From positions 41,581 to 105,580 of the forward strand of contig JAEUUP010000093.1 in assembly GCA_016787525.1 (NCBI GenBank): a stretch of 64,000 nucleotides of DNA. The letters are read 5' to 3'. Each line of letters begins with the position of its first letter. Positions within the stretch are counted from its first letter, which is position 1. Positions 18,957 to 27,967 of the stretch are shown here, in pieces. This DNA is from Saprospiraceae bacterium (GTDB taxonomy: Bacteria > Bacteroidota > Bacteroidia > Chitinophagales > Saprospiraceae). The notes under the pieces are model-generated. The model did no database searches. It worked only from the letters and a program-made list of their open reading frames with translations, and had not been told where the DNA came from. The position numbers and the translations under genes are program-made.

Positions 18957-20423
18957 ATGAAAAAAGCTATCTCAATATTTGCGACATTTTTATCTCTCTA
19001 TACCCTCAAAGCACAAGTAGCTTCTGATGCCTTGCGCTACTCATATATCCCTCAGTATGGAGGTACAGCACGAGCTATTGGAGTCGGTGGCTCGATGGGT
19101 GCTATTGGAGGAGATTTTTCAACCATTTCGACCAACCCTGCGGGTTTAGCAACTTACCGCACAGGTGAATTGGTCTTTTCGCCTTCTTTTCATGGTGCAA
19201 AAACAACGTCGCTACTCGACAAAGGCGGCACAGAAGAAACCCTTCAGCGATTCACCAAATTTTCGTTGGACAATTTAGGTTTGGTTTTCAGCAATGGCAA
19301 TACAACTGACAAATGGCGCACACGAAATTTTGCGATAGGATTCAACCGTCTGCAAAACTTTAACAGCAATATTTTCTATGAAGGCACAACAACAGGCTCA
19401 ATAACTGCACGCTTTCGCGACCAAGCCAATATCGAAGGTTTGGATGAGTTTGAAAGCAAACTGGCAGACTCCACAGGAGCAATTTATACCAAATTGGTCA
19501 ATGGGCAGCGCAAATACACCACCGACTTTGATTTAAATCCTGCCGCTGGTGTCTATAAAAGTCAAGTAATAGAGACAAGAGGCAGTGTTAGCGAAATGGT
19601 CATCGCTTATGCTGGTAATTATGATGAAAAACTGCAAATTGGTGGCACAATTGGTATTCCATTCATCCGATTCACAGAGAATAAAATTTATAAAGAAGAA
19701 GATAAACTCAATCAAGTACCTTTTTTTGAAAAACTGCAATTTGATCAAAATTTAACGACTTCAGGCATTGGTATTAATGCTAAATTAGGCGCAATTGTAC
19801 GCCCAACTAAATCCATTCGCTTAGGTTTAGCCATTCACACACCGACTAAGTATCAATTGTCAGATTCTTACAGCAACACTTTGTACTATGTTTATACCGA
19901 TAGTTTGCGCTATACCACAGAAGCAGCATCGCCAGAGGGTGACTTTAAATATAAATTGGCGACACCATGGCGTTTTATCGGTAGTGCAGGGTTTATTCTC
20001 GGCAAGTCAGGCTTTTTGAGTGCGGATGTTGAGTGGGCAGATTACAGTCAAGCCAATTTTGCATTGGATAAAGAATATGCCACAACGCAAAATGATGTGA
20101 ACAAACAAATCACAGACCGTTACAAAAGTGCTTTGAACGTCCGTGTGGGTGGCGAATATGTCTATGACATCTTCCGTTTCAGAGCAGGTTTGGGCTTAAA
20201 TGGTTCGCCACGTCAAGACAAAGATTTTTGGAATACAACCTACAATGCAGGTGTTGGTGTGCGTGGTCGTCATTTCTACATGGATTTCGCTTGGCAGCAA
20301 CGGACGCAAAAAGAAAACTATACCCCCTATAAAGTACTGCTCACACAAGCCAACACAGAGCAAAATGTGACGAATGCTTATACTTTTAATGATTATGTAT
20401 TAACTTTTGGGATAAAATTTTGA
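18957..20423 (+). CDS. OmpP1/FadL-family outer membrane protein
   Basis: This is a beta-barrel of the OmpP1/FadL (Toluene_X) family, which lets hydrophobic compounds cross the outer membrane; the substrate here is unknown. A signal peptide (MKKAISIFATFLSLYTLKAQ) is followed by the typical start ALRYSYIPQYGGTARAIGVGG and by GGDFSTISTNPAGLATYRTGE, which matches the family's N-terminal plug. The end NDYVLTFGIKF has the terminal aromatic residue of an outer-membrane barrel. The length is 488 residues. A decayed motif copy (ATACTGAGGGATA on the minus strand) lies at about 19048. The stop codon TGA directly abuts a full copy at 20424. Confidence 0.8.
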   Translation: MKKAISIFATFLSLYTLKAQVASDALRYSYIPQYGGTARAIGVGGSMGAIGGDFSTISTNPAGLATYRTGELVFSPSFHGAKTTSLLDKGGTEETLQRFTKFSLDNLGLVFSNGNTTDKWRTRNFAIGFNRLQNFNSNIFYEGTTTGSITARFRDQANIEGLDEFESKLADSTGAIYTKLVNGQRKYTTDFDLNPAAGVYKSQVIETRGSVSEMVIAYAGNYDEKLQIGGTIGIPFIRFTENKIYKEEDKLNQVPFFEKLQFDQNLTTSGIGINAKLGAIVRPTKSIRLGLAIHTPTKYQLSDSYSNTLYYVYTDSLRYTTEAASPEGDFKYKLATPWRFIGSAGFILGKSGFLSADVEWADYSQANFALDKEYATTQNDVNKQITDRYKSALNVRVGGEYVYDIFRFRAGLGLNGSPRQDKDFWNTTYNAGVGVRGRHFYMDFAWQQRTQKENYTPYKVLLTQANTEQNVTNAYTFNDYVLTFGIKF

Positions 20424-20472
20424 CCCCTCAGTAAAAACACTATTTTTTTTAATAAAAAAAGATTAAGTTTGT

Positions 20473-20520
20473 CACCCTTTGTCTGAGACGAAACGTTGAA
20501 GACAAAGGGTTTAATTTTTT
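20473..20520 (+). terminator. Terminator after the FadL-like gene
   Basis: ACCCTTTGTCT pairs with AGACAAAGGGT, followed by TTAATTTTTT. Confidence 0.75.
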
Positions 20521-20547
20521 CGTTTCACACAGTTAAAAAAGACGCAT

Positions 20548-21276
20548 ATGGGAATTGAAGTACTAAACGGCTCACCAAACAAACGCCGTAAAGAATGGAC
20601 AAAAATGAAAGGCGAAAACGCTTGGACAATGTTTAAAGTGATGGCAGAATTCGTTGATGGATTTGAAAAACTAAATACTATTGGTCCTTGCATTTCGATA
20701 TTTGGCTCTGCTCGAACAAAACCAGACCATGCTTACTACAAAAAAGCGATTGATATTGCACGACGTTTCACCGAAGAAGGTTATGGTGTTATCACAGGTG
20801 GTGGCCCGGGCATCATGGAAGCGGGTAATAAAGGAGCAAAGTTGTACGGTGGTACATCAGTAGGTCTAAATATAGAATTACCTTTTGAACAGCATCATAA
20901 TCCTTATATTGATGACGATAAAAGCCTAGACCATCGTTACTTTTTTGTACGAAAAGTGATGTTTGTCAAGTATGCACAAGCTTTTGTGGTACTACCAGGC
21001 GGTTTTGGGACCATGGATGAGTTATTTGAAGTTTTGACCTTGATTCAAACAAAAAAAATTACACGTGTACCCATTGTTCTTGTTGGGGCGAGTTTTTGGA
21101 GTGGCTTACGCGATTGGATACATAGTGCCATGTTTGAACAAGAAAATAATATTCATCTAAAAGATTTAGACTTATTTCTCATTACCGATGACATTGAAGA
21201 AGTTGTAAAATATGTCAACGATTTTTACTCAGTTGAAAGTGCGAACAACAAGCTTGCACCTAATTATGAATTGTAA
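20548..21276 (+). CDS. LOG-family (TIGR00730) nucleotide-processing protein
   Basis: The LOG family hydrolyses nucleoside 5'-monophosphates (including cytokinin precursors in plants) at the N-glycosidic bond; the bacterial role is often nucleotide salvage. The Rossmann-type signatures are intact: ISIFGSARTKPDH, GGGPGIMEAGNKGAK and LPGGFGTMDELFEVLTLIQ, the last carrying the conserved PGGxGTxxE. The length is 242 residues, slightly long because of an N-terminal helix (RKEWTKMKGENAW). It stands alone, with a motif copy 37 nt after the stop. Confidence 0.85.
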   Translation: MGIEVLNGSPNKRRKEWTKMKGENAWTMFKVMAEFVDGFEKLNTIGPCISIFGSARTKPDHAYYKKAIDIARRFTEEGYGVITGGGPGIMEAGNKGAKLYGGTSVGLNIELPFEQHHNPYIDDDKSLDHRYFFVRKVMFVKYAQAFVVLPGGFGTMDELFEVLTLIQTKKITRVPIVLVGASFWSGLRDWIHSAMFEQENNIHLKDLDLFLITDDIEEVVKYVNDFYSVESANNKLAPNYEL

Positions 21277-21342
21277 TTCCGAAATAAGATATGAGGTATG
21301 AATCAACTCCTATACTGAGGGGGTCTTTTCATACCTCATATT

Positions 21343-22350
21343 TCATACCTGTCCGACAGCTTGTTCTTGTTGAGGTATTGTAAAATGGAAGCTTGTACCA
21401 CTTTCGGGTAGCTCTGCCCTGTTTTTTGTGTACCAAATATCGCCACCATGTAGCCGTACAACCTTGCGACAAATCGCTAAACCCATACCTGAACCTGGTC
21501 GATCGCGATGATTGATACGTTGGAATGGAAGAAAAGCTTTTTCTTGGTATGCTTCATCTAAACCAACACCATTGTCTTTGACTGAAATTTGCCAAAAACC
21601 ATCACTATCCCGTTTGTAAGCATCAATGCGGATACGTGGAGTTTCATCTGTTCGGAATTTAATAGCATTTTCTATCAAATTTTGAAACAGTTGAATAATG
21701 CTCGACCTATGTACCCACAAAGTAGGTAATTCACCACACTCAATTTCCACATTGTTTTCCAAAATAGTATCTCTAATATTGTGTTTGACCAACTCAATGA
21801 GGCGATTAAAATTAGATTTAGCTAAATCCTTATCACGGTCAACACGGCTATAAACCAATAAATCGCTGATGATATTATTCATCATCTGTGCATTATTGAC
21901 AATGAAATCAATAAACTCGTCTGCATCTGAATCCAACTTGCCATGATACCGTCTTTTGAGCAATTGAGCATAGCTTCCAATATTTCGCAAAGGACTTTTA
22001 AGATCGTGAGAGGCGATATAAGCAAAAAGTTCCAACTCACTATACGACAACTGAAGAGCATGGAGGTTTTTTGCTAATTTTTCAGATTGTTCTTCTAAGA
22101 GTTTTTTTTGCTCCAATAGTTGTTGGTTGACCGAATCAGCGTAGTTTTTCTGTGATTGCAGTTCAATGACAGTTTCTTGAAGAATATTAATCGTGATAGA
22201 TTTGTCTTTAAGGATTCTACGATGTAGAAAATCCATACGAGCATAGTCTTTCTCGACTTTTTTGAGCGAAGCCAGAAGTTGTAGTTTCGCTTCAGGTGAC
22301 AAATCTGAGGCTTCTAATTGTTCATAAAAAATCTTGAAATACTCGTCCAT
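21343..22350 (-). CDS. Cytoplasmic sensor histidine kinase
   Basis: A HisKA domain has the phospho-acceptor His at about residue 115 (IASHDLKSPLRNIGSYAQLL). The HATPase domain shows N (NLIENAIKF), G1 (VKDNGVGLDEAY) and G2 (GSGMGLAICRKVV) boxes. There is no transmembrane segment; residues 40-100 form a coiled coil (ELQSQKNYADSVNQQ, QKKLLEEQSEKLAKN). The start MDEYFKIFYEQLE at 22350 is preferred over an upstream in-frame ATG because the extension is not conserved-looking. It follows a FIST-domain gene on the same strand, 198 nt away, which suggests the FIST protein delivers the signal. No response regulator gene is adjacent. Confidence 0.85.
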   Translation of the reverse strand: MDEYFKIFYEQLEASDLSPEAKLQLLASLKKVEKDYARMDFLHRRILKDKSITINILQETVIELQSQKNYADSVNQQLLEQKKLLEEQSEKLAKNLHALQLSYSELELFAYIASHDLKSPLRNIGSYAQLLKRRYHGKLDSDADEFIDFIVNNAQMMNNIISDLLVYSRVDRDKDLAKSNFNRLIELVKHNIRDTILENNVEIECGELPTLWVHRSSIIQLFQNLIENAIKFRTDETPRIRIDAYKRDSDGFWQISVKDNGVGLDEAYQEKAFLPFQRINHRDRPGSGMGLAICRKVVRLHGGDIWYTKNRAELPESGTSFHFTIPQQEQAVGQV

Positions 22351-22380
22351 ATTTTGTATAGTTGTGTAAAAGCAAATAAA

Positions 22381-22440
22381 GAACATGACTTAGAGTAGTG
22401 ATAGATCATACTTTAAGCCATGCTCTTTTATTTTTTATTA
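22381..22440. terminator. Terminator- or attenuator-like hairpin between FIST and kinase genes
   Basis: GAACATGACTTAGAGTA is complementary, with a few mismatches, to TACTTTAAGCCATGCTC, and a T-rich run follows on the plus strand. It lies in the 198-nt gap of a leftward gene pair, so it may attenuate read-through from the FIST gene into the kinase. Confidence 0.5.
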
Positions 22441-22548
22441 ATTTTGATATAGTGAGTATTTGCTGGGTAGATAAATGTAGGTAGAGTCAATATTAAATAA
22501 TTCGCCTTTAGTTTTGATGTATATGTTTACGTAAATAATCTCACTATG

Positions 22549-23682
22549 TTATTTTTCTTTGATTAAAACCAAACTGCATGTTTCGTTGTGGAATTCACAA
22601 GTACCATTGTGCACACTACCGATTTCACCATAACTCAAAAAGCCTATCATTGGTTTTAACCACGTCTTATAAATTCCTTCAATTTCATCTACAAGAAACG
22701 GACCAAGTGCTGCATGTCGGCCTTTGCATGAAAACAAAAGAAGAGCATCTGCCTCGGGGACTTTTTCTGAGAATTTTACGAACTCGTTGACTGTATCTTC
22801 AATCACCTCAGGACCTGGAGAGATCGAAAAACGAAATTGGTCTCCTTGTTTGATACTACCTACCAATCGCAAAGTTCGTTCAACCTCATCGCCATAAATA
22901 GGCGAACGTAAGACAGAATAACCATCATCTCGTTTAATTTGAAAAGGGTATTGTGCTGAAATGGTGCTGATAGGTTTGCCTTTGACGTTCGCATTCTCAT
23001 GTTCGCCAAAAAAACGAATAAAAAAATCAAGTGCAGGTGTATTATTAATGGTATGAATAACATTACCTTCTGCCTTAGTCACAGTATGGTATGTACCTAA
23101 TGGTCGCCAACCACTTGTTGCTAAGCCTTTGATTTCTATTTTATCCCCATCAAAAACAACAACACCTAGACCATCTGTAATGGTTTCTTCTTGACTGAAA
23201 ACAGTAGTCGTTTTTATGTTCAAATCATCGCCAGCCAAACCGCCAAATATTGGGATTTCTCGATTCGAGTATTGAGTTAACCCTTCTACGATAGCTTCTC
23301 CATCATTGAAAACACCACAGGAACAAATAATAATGGCAGGGTTGTCAAAGGCACTCTCAGCAAACCGTCGAGCAAATCGCGCTGTAGGAATAACCCCCTC
23401 AGTATTGCCGACAATTGCTGTTTTAAAATAAGCTTTATCTATCTCCAACAGCATTGCTACAATCGAAGTCTCGTAAAGCTCGTCATTAACAATCTCACCA
23501 GCTGTTGTGCAACCAAGCAACTGAACACCAAATGCATTGAAAATACGACCAATTTCCGCATGGTTTTGTGCTGGAGAACAAAAGACAAAGCCCAAAGTTG
23601 GGCGAAAACCATCTTTAAAAAAGTCTATCATTTGCCCCTCTAATGCTGAAGGGCTTTGGGAGACAAAAGATTCAACTTTCAT
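22549..23682 (-). CDS. FIST-domain signal transduction protein
   Basis: FIST proteins are cytoplasmic sensors thought to bind small ligands such as amino acids. FIST_N features are LGFVFCSPAQNHAEIGRIFNA-type strands, LLGCTTAGEIVNDEL and VIICSCGVFNDGEAIVEGL-type segments with IFGGLAGDD. FIST_C is indicated by LRSPIYGDEVERTLRLVGSI, EADALLLFSCKGRH and the ending IGFLSYGEIGSVHNGTCEFHNET. The length, 377 residues, is normal for a stand-alone FIST protein. Downstream is a histidine kinase gene lacking its own sensor domain. A motif copy at 23395 encodes NTEGVIP. Confidence 0.85.
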   Translation of the reverse strand: MKVESFVSQSPSALEGQMIDFFKDGFRPTLGFVFCSPAQNHAEIGRIFNAFGVQLLGCTTAGEIVNDELYETSIVAMLLEIDKAYFKTAIVGNTEGVIPTARFARRFAESAFDNPAIIICSCGVFNDGEAIVEGLTQYSNREIPIFGGLAGDDLNIKTTTVFSQEETITDGLGVVVFDGDKIEIKGLATSGWRPLGTYHTVTKAEGNVIHTINNTPALDFFIRFFGEHENANVKGKPISTISAQYPFQIKRDDGYSVLRSPIYGDEVERTLRLVGSIKQGDQFRFSISPGPEVIEDTVNEFVKFSEKVPEADALLLFSCKGRHAALGPFLVDEIEGIYKTWLKPMIGFLSYGEIGSVHNGTCEFHNETCSLVLIKEK

Positions 23683-24060
23683 TTTATTATATTTTAAATG
23701 TAAATACTGCTAAGTAATGCACAATGAAACACTGTTAACTTTAAACTTCTGTGTCAACACTGCCGCAATATGTGACGTATAAAATACAGTGAAATGGCAA
23801 GTTTTTTATAAATGTTTGGATTATAAAACAAAATTAATTTTTTCTTATGTAAGTTTCTAATTTTAGCTCAGAAGATTTCACGAACTAATCAAAAAAGGTT
23901 ACATAAAGAAAGACTATACATCTAAAACACTGACTATCAATGCCTAAAAAACATCAAAAAAATGTCCAAAAAAGATTACCTCAAAGGGTACAACACATTT
24001 TTCATAAAATTTTTTAAGATTCAGTGCAGACTACTGAGAACCTGTGAAACAAAAAATGTG
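23683..24060. other. AT-rich intergenic region
   Basis: No gene or strong hairpin is seen. A possible minus-strand -7 element (TAATTTTG) lies at 23829-23836, about 147 nt before the FIST start. There is no dispersed-motif copy; TACTGAGAACC near 24031 only resembles it. Confidence 0.4.
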
Positions 24061-25896
24061 TCATTGAAAACGACGTTTGACCGAAACAAATAACCAATAA
24101 ACTAATAAACTCAAAGCTGAACCAACTGCCAACCATGCTATCCAATCACCATAACGAACATAAAATGTAATGTCGTCATTCAAAACAATACGTTGCTTGA
24201 TAGCAGCATCTATACCATAAGCTGTAGGCTGCTCAACATCGCCGCGCAGATTGACAAAACAGCTTGTACCCGTATTGGCTGAACGTACCACTTCTCGGCG
24301 CAACTCAATAGCACGCAGCGAAGCAAATTTCTGATGCTGTTGGTAGCCAGGCGTATTGTCCCACCAACCATCATTCGTTAGCACAAATAGAGCTTGTGCG
24401 CCTGCTTGTACATAACCTCTACAAAAATCACCGTATATAGACTCATAGCAAATAGCTGTACCTACCTTCTTAGTACCATCTTGGCTTTTGAAAGCCGTGC
24501 GCTCCGATTGCATTCCTAAGCCGCCTACCGTGCCACCAAACTGACGAAAAAGTGGTTTTGCCCAACCAAATAAAAAACCATAAGGTAAAATTTCAGGACC
24601 TGGAACAAGTTTCGACTTTTTATAAATTTCCAAATGCCCCCCCTCAGTATGTGCATTTATTTGCGTAGCCGCATTATAGTTTTCCCAATAGGTAATTGAG
24701 CCACCTTGATTATAGAATTCTCGCACGGTTTGGGGCAAACCTGATGGTTTTTGGGTTGCGAATTCTGCATATACTCTAAGCGCATCAATACCTAAAATAA
24801 GATTGAGTTTCGGATATTGGTGAACAAAATTTTGTAACTCTTGTACCTCCGAACGTGAAGCGAAATTGTTGACATTGTGAAAGTCAAAACTGGTCTCTGG
24901 GAAAATAAGATAATCAGTCGTAGAATCCACTTTTTGCATCGAAAGGCGTAAAAACTTCTGCATTTGCACAGGTGTAGGCACATCAAATTTCTCATAGTGT
25001 GGCTCGTAATTGGGCTGAACCGCGACTACCTCTGCGTATTTTTCAGCGCGTTTACTGACACATTTTTCAGCCCATTGGTCATAAATCCATTTAGACAAAG
25101 CAATTGGCATAGCTAAAATCAATAAAGCCATCCAAGTTAATCGTGTCGCTCTTTGTTTTTCATAAATGGCTTTTGACGCTATTTTAAATACTAAAACATT
25201 CAGAATCAATATCCACAGAGAGCCACCAAATACGCCCGTGTATTCGTACCACTGTACCCATTCAGGTTTTTGTGCGAAAGCATTGCCAAGCACCAGCCAC
25301 GGCCACGACAATTCCCAGTTCAAATGTAAAAACTCCCAAGCCAACCAATATGCAATGAGGACAAGGGCGTATTGAAAACCTGGTAAAGGTGCTTTTTTAT
25401 CTCCTCTCAGTATCTCAGCAGTTTTGTGAAAAGCCATGAACGTCCAAGCCATAAACAAGGCATTGAGATAATTGGCCATTGAGCCAGCAATCAACCCTGC
25501 ATTCCCGACCCAAAAGGTTGAACCAATATTCCAAATGATAAAGGCGTTGAAGGCATATTTCAAAATACCGTGCTTTTTACCCCCCTCAGTAGTCAAGGCA
25601 TTTTGCGCCGAAATCTCTTTTTCGACCATCAAAAGAGGGACAAAACCTACAAACATCAATGCTGTCAAAGGTGAAATGGGGAAGCCCAAAGTCAAACCGA
25701 CACCACTCAGCGTGGAAAGTAATAACCACCGCTTGTTGTATTTTTTTTCAAAAACAAAAACAATCAATGCCCAAAAAGCGAGCAAAAGGGGCAAAGTCCA
25801 CCACGACCACAAGGGGCGCAGCGACATATTGTAGCCACAAAAAGTAAGAGTTAGCAGAAAAATAACGATACCCCCGAATTTTATATTACGATTCAT
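24061..25896 (-). CDS. lnt: Apolipoprotein N-acyltransferase
   Basis: Lnt adds the third acyl chain to the N-terminal Cys of lipoproteins in the inner membrane. Eight or so hydrophobic segments (for example WWTLPLLLAFWALIVFVF, FGGSLWILILNVLVFKIAS) precede a nitrilase-like periplasmic domain. The catalytic triad is visible as Glu in LIFPETSF (about 335), Lys in YKKSKLVPGPE (about 428) and Cys in VGTAICYESIYGD (about 483), with a last membrane span at the C-terminus. The length, 611 residues, is above the E. coli 512, mostly from a loop around 365-410. Motif copies lie at 24640 and 25582, and a decayed one (TACTGAGAGG) near 25405. Confidence 0.9.
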   Translation of the reverse strand: MNRNIKFGGIVIFLLTLTFCGYNMSLRPLWSWWTLPLLLAFWALIVFVFEKKYNKRWLLLSTLSGVGLTLGFPISPLTALMFVGFVPLLMVEKEISAQNALTTEGGKKHGILKYAFNAFIIWNIGSTFWVGNAGLIAGSMANYLNALFMAWTFMAFHKTAEILRGDKKAPLPGFQYALVLIAYWLAWEFLHLNWELSWPWLVLGNAFAQKPEWVQWYEYTGVFGGSLWILILNVLVFKIASKAIYEKQRATRLTWMALLILAMPIALSKWIYDQWAEKCVSKRAEKYAEVVAVQPNYEPHYEKFDVPTPVQMQKFLRLSMQKVDSTTDYLIFPETSFDFHNVNNFASRSEVQELQNFVHQYPKLNLILGIDALRVYAEFATQKPSGLPQTVREFYNQGGSITYWENYNAATQINAHTEGGHLEIYKKSKLVPGPEILPYGFLFGWAKPLFRQFGGTVGGLGMQSERTAFKSQDGTKKVGTAICYESIYGDFCRGYVQAGAQALFVLTNDGWWDNTPGYQQHQKFASLRAIELRREVVRSANTGTSCFVNLRGDVEQPTAYGIDAAIKQRIVLNDDITFYVRYGDWIAWLAVGSALSLLVYWLFVSVKRRFQ

Positions 25897-26196
25897 TATG
25901 TGTCAATTTAGAATTTTGGCAACAAGCCAATTTATCGCCAAAGGACTAAAATTTAAAGTTGAGCAATGGTGTGTTGAAACAACAAATATAGAGCGTGACT
26001 TTTTTCTAAATGGTTTTTCGCTTAAAATCTTTTGCTTTTACTCATACACTCTGATGTTACTTTTGATACTTGGAAATAAAAATGCCTGAGTTTTCAGAAA
26101 ATTAACAAAATTCAACGATTTTTGCACGCCCTTACTGAGGGGGTACTATTTTTAAGACATTAATTATCAGACATAAATATAATTGAATCAAAAGAA
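25897..26196. other. Divergent intergenic region, lnt / transketolase subunit
   Basis: A minus-strand TATATTTG at 25983-25990 fits the -7 consensus for lnt. One motif copy lies at 26133. A plus-strand open stretch at 25898-26089 has no protein-like character. Confidence 0.4.
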
Positions 26197-27156
26197 ATGA
26201 CAACATTCGACCACATTCAAGTCACAGGCAAGAAAGATACGCGCAGTGGTTTTGGCGATGGTATTTTTGAAGCGGCTAAAGCTAATCCAAATATCATTGC
26301 TTTGACAGCAGACCTTGCAGGTTCGATGAAACTCGATGCACTCATCCGCGAATTGCCCCAACAGTATGTACAAGTGGGCATCGCAGAAGCCAACATGATG
26401 GGCGTAGCAGCAGGCTTGGCGACAGCCGGCAAAATACCATTTACAACGACTTTTGCGAACTTTTCGACAAGCCGTGTGTACGACCAAATACGTCAATCCA
26501 TTGCTTATTCGCACAAAAACGTGAAAATCTGCGCCTCACATGCAGGTGTCACGTTAGGTGAAGATGGTGCAACGCACCAAATTTTAGAAGATATTGGCAT
26601 GATGCGTATGTTGCCAGGTATGACCGTGATTAACCCTTGCGACTATGCACAAACCAAAGCAGCTACTTTAGCTATTGCTGAAAAATTTGGTCCTGTCTAT
26701 TTGCGTTTTGGTCGCCCTGTGTGGCCCATTTTTACTGAGGGGATGCCTTTCGAGATTGGTAAGGCGTTGCCGATGACACAAGGCAGTGATGTGACAATCG
26801 TGGCAACAGGTCACTTAGTATGGAACAGCATTGAAGCCGCAAAAATATTAGCTGCCGAGGGCATTAGCTGCGAGGTTATCAATATACACACCATCAAACC
26901 ATTAGACGAAACAACGATTTTGGATTCAGTATCAAAAACGAGAGCCGTCGTAACAGCCGAAGAGCATCAAAAATTTGGTGGTTTAGGTGGGGCTGTAGCT
27001 GAGGTCTTAGCACAACGGATGCCAACACCACAAGAGTTCGTAGCTGTCAACGACTCATTTGGTGAGTCGGGGAAACCAACAGAATTACTCGATAAATACG
27101 GTATGGGTATCGGAAATGTGGTGGCTGCCGTAAAAGCGGTTTTGAAAAGAAAATAA
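26197..27156 (+). CDS. Transketolase C-terminal subunit (split transketolase family)
   Basis: This is the pyrimidine-binding plus C-terminal half of a transketolase-like enzyme. The N-terminal thiamine-diphosphate half is normally a separate gene, but it is not adjacent here. Signatures are IIALTADLAGS, VGIAEANMMGVAAGLATAG (with the catalytic Glu), TTFANFSTSRVYDQIRQS, SHAGVTLGEDGATHQ and RFGRPVWPIF. The C-terminal domain begins near ALPMTQGSDVTIVATGH and contains AEEHQKFGGLGGAVAEVLA. The length of 319 residues is normal for this subunit. Probably pentose-phosphate or an isoprenoid-like C2 transfer; the reaction cannot be fixed from sequence. A motif copy at 26733 encodes FTEGM. Confidence 0.85.
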   Translation: MTTFDHIQVTGKKDTRSGFGDGIFEAAKANPNIIALTADLAGSMKLDALIRELPQQYVQVGIAEANMMGVAAGLATAGKIPFTTTFANFSTSRVYDQIRQSIAYSHKNVKICASHAGVTLGEDGATHQILEDIGMMRMLPGMTVINPCDYAQTKAATLAIAEKFGPVYLRFGRPVWPIFTEGMPFEIGKALPMTQGSDVTIVATGHLVWNSIEAAKILAAEGISCEVINIHTIKPLDETTILDSVSKTRAVVTAEEHQKFGGLGGAVAEVLAQRMPTPQEFVAVNDSFGESGKPTELLDKYGMGIGNVVAAVKAVLKRK

Positions 27157-27158
27157 TA

Positions 27159-27360
27159 ACTGATGTTACGCACAATACAGTTACAAACTGTTTTTTGCTA
27201 CGCAAAAAAGACGTGCTAAGAAATTATTTTTTTTAGACCGAAGTTCATTTTTCAATCGCAAGCGATTGAAAAATGAACTTCGGTCTGATAGATTCTTTTT
27301 AGTACGCTTTTTTTGTGCAGCAAAAAACAGTGCGTAAACTGTACAGTGCGTAACATCAGT
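27159..27360. repeat. Cruciform repeat element, copy A
   Basis: Outer arms ACTGATGTTACGCAC and GTGCGTAACATCAGT pair. Inside them lie the conserved modules ACTGTTTTTTGCTACGCAAA..ACGTGC on the left and AGTACGCTTTTTTTGTGCAGC..AAACAGT on the right. The core is a 25-bp perfect stem (27235-27287), AGACCGAAGTTCATTTTTC with its complement. Same architecture as copies B-E, but with unrelated stem sequences. Confidence 0.85.
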
Positions 27361-27382
27361 AATAAAATATTTTTCAAGTTTT

Positions 27383-27420
27383 AAAAAATGCCAATTGTAT
27401 ACAATTGGCATTTTTTTTTA
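27383..27420. terminator. Strong bidirectional terminator
   Basis: AAAAAATGCCAATTGTAT pairs with ATACAATTGGCATTTTTT, a near-perfect palindrome with A- and T-runs on either side. It closes the transketolase-subunit unit. Confidence 0.85.
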
Positions 27421-27509
27421 AAACCAACATTTTTCGCACTTCAAAGGCTTGGACAACAAAGGATTTAGATAAAATTTTTGATTTTTATCTCAACGAACAA
27501 TTAAAACTC

Positions 27510-27517
27510 TATATTTG
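27510..27517 (+). promoter_or_regulatory. Putative -7 element for the coiled-coil/zapA operon
   Basis: TATATTTG matches TAnnTTTG, 142 nt upstream of the GTG start of the coiled-coil gene. A motif copy lies in the leader at 27582. Confidence 0.4.
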
Positions 27518-27658
27518 CAGATGCTTTGGACGAGTAATCGAAACAAAATACTTTCGATTACCGTTTTTATATGAATACACACCCCTCAGTATTATTTTGT
27601 TTTATGCTTTTAGTTTTGGGGAAATGACTGGAAAGCATTCATCTAAAAAACTAAAACC

Positions 27659-27967
27659 GTGGCAGCATTGACACATACTCTTGATAGTATTGAAAGAAAT
27701 ATCAGCCAATTGAAAGCTAAATTAGATAAATTGGCTAAAGAAAATGCAGCTTTAAGCGAGCAAAATAGGAGTTTAGTAGAGCAAAATCGAGTTTTACAAA
27801 CCGATTTGCTGATGCGAGAGAGTGAAATCAGCTACCTCAAAACACAATTATCAACGCAAGTGACGAGAGTATCAGAGGCGCAAGAGAAGCAAGAACATTT
27901 GAGAAAGGAAATCGACCAATACGTGACGGATATTGACGACTGTATTGGCTGGTTACAAAAATCATGA
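27659..27967 (+). CDS. Small coiled-coil protein upstream of zapA
   Basis: The 102-residue product is almost entirely heptad-patterned (ISQLKAKLDKLAKENAALSE, QNRSLVEQNRVLQTDLLMRE). It starts at GTG, and its stop overlaps the zapA start by four bases (ATGA), so the two are translationally coupled. Position and form suggest a cell-division partner of ZapA, similar to ZapB-type coiled coils, but I see no sequence proof. Confidence 0.7.
   Translation: MAALTHTLDSIERNISQLKAKLDKLAKENAALSEQNRSLVEQNRVLQTDLLMRESEISYLKTQLSTQVTRVSEAQEKQEHLRKEIDQYVTDIDDCIGWLQKS

Noticed and set aside
27405..27671. 88-residue protein before the coiled-coil gene
   Set aside because: It begins inside a terminator hairpin, covers a promoter-like box and has no protein-like character.
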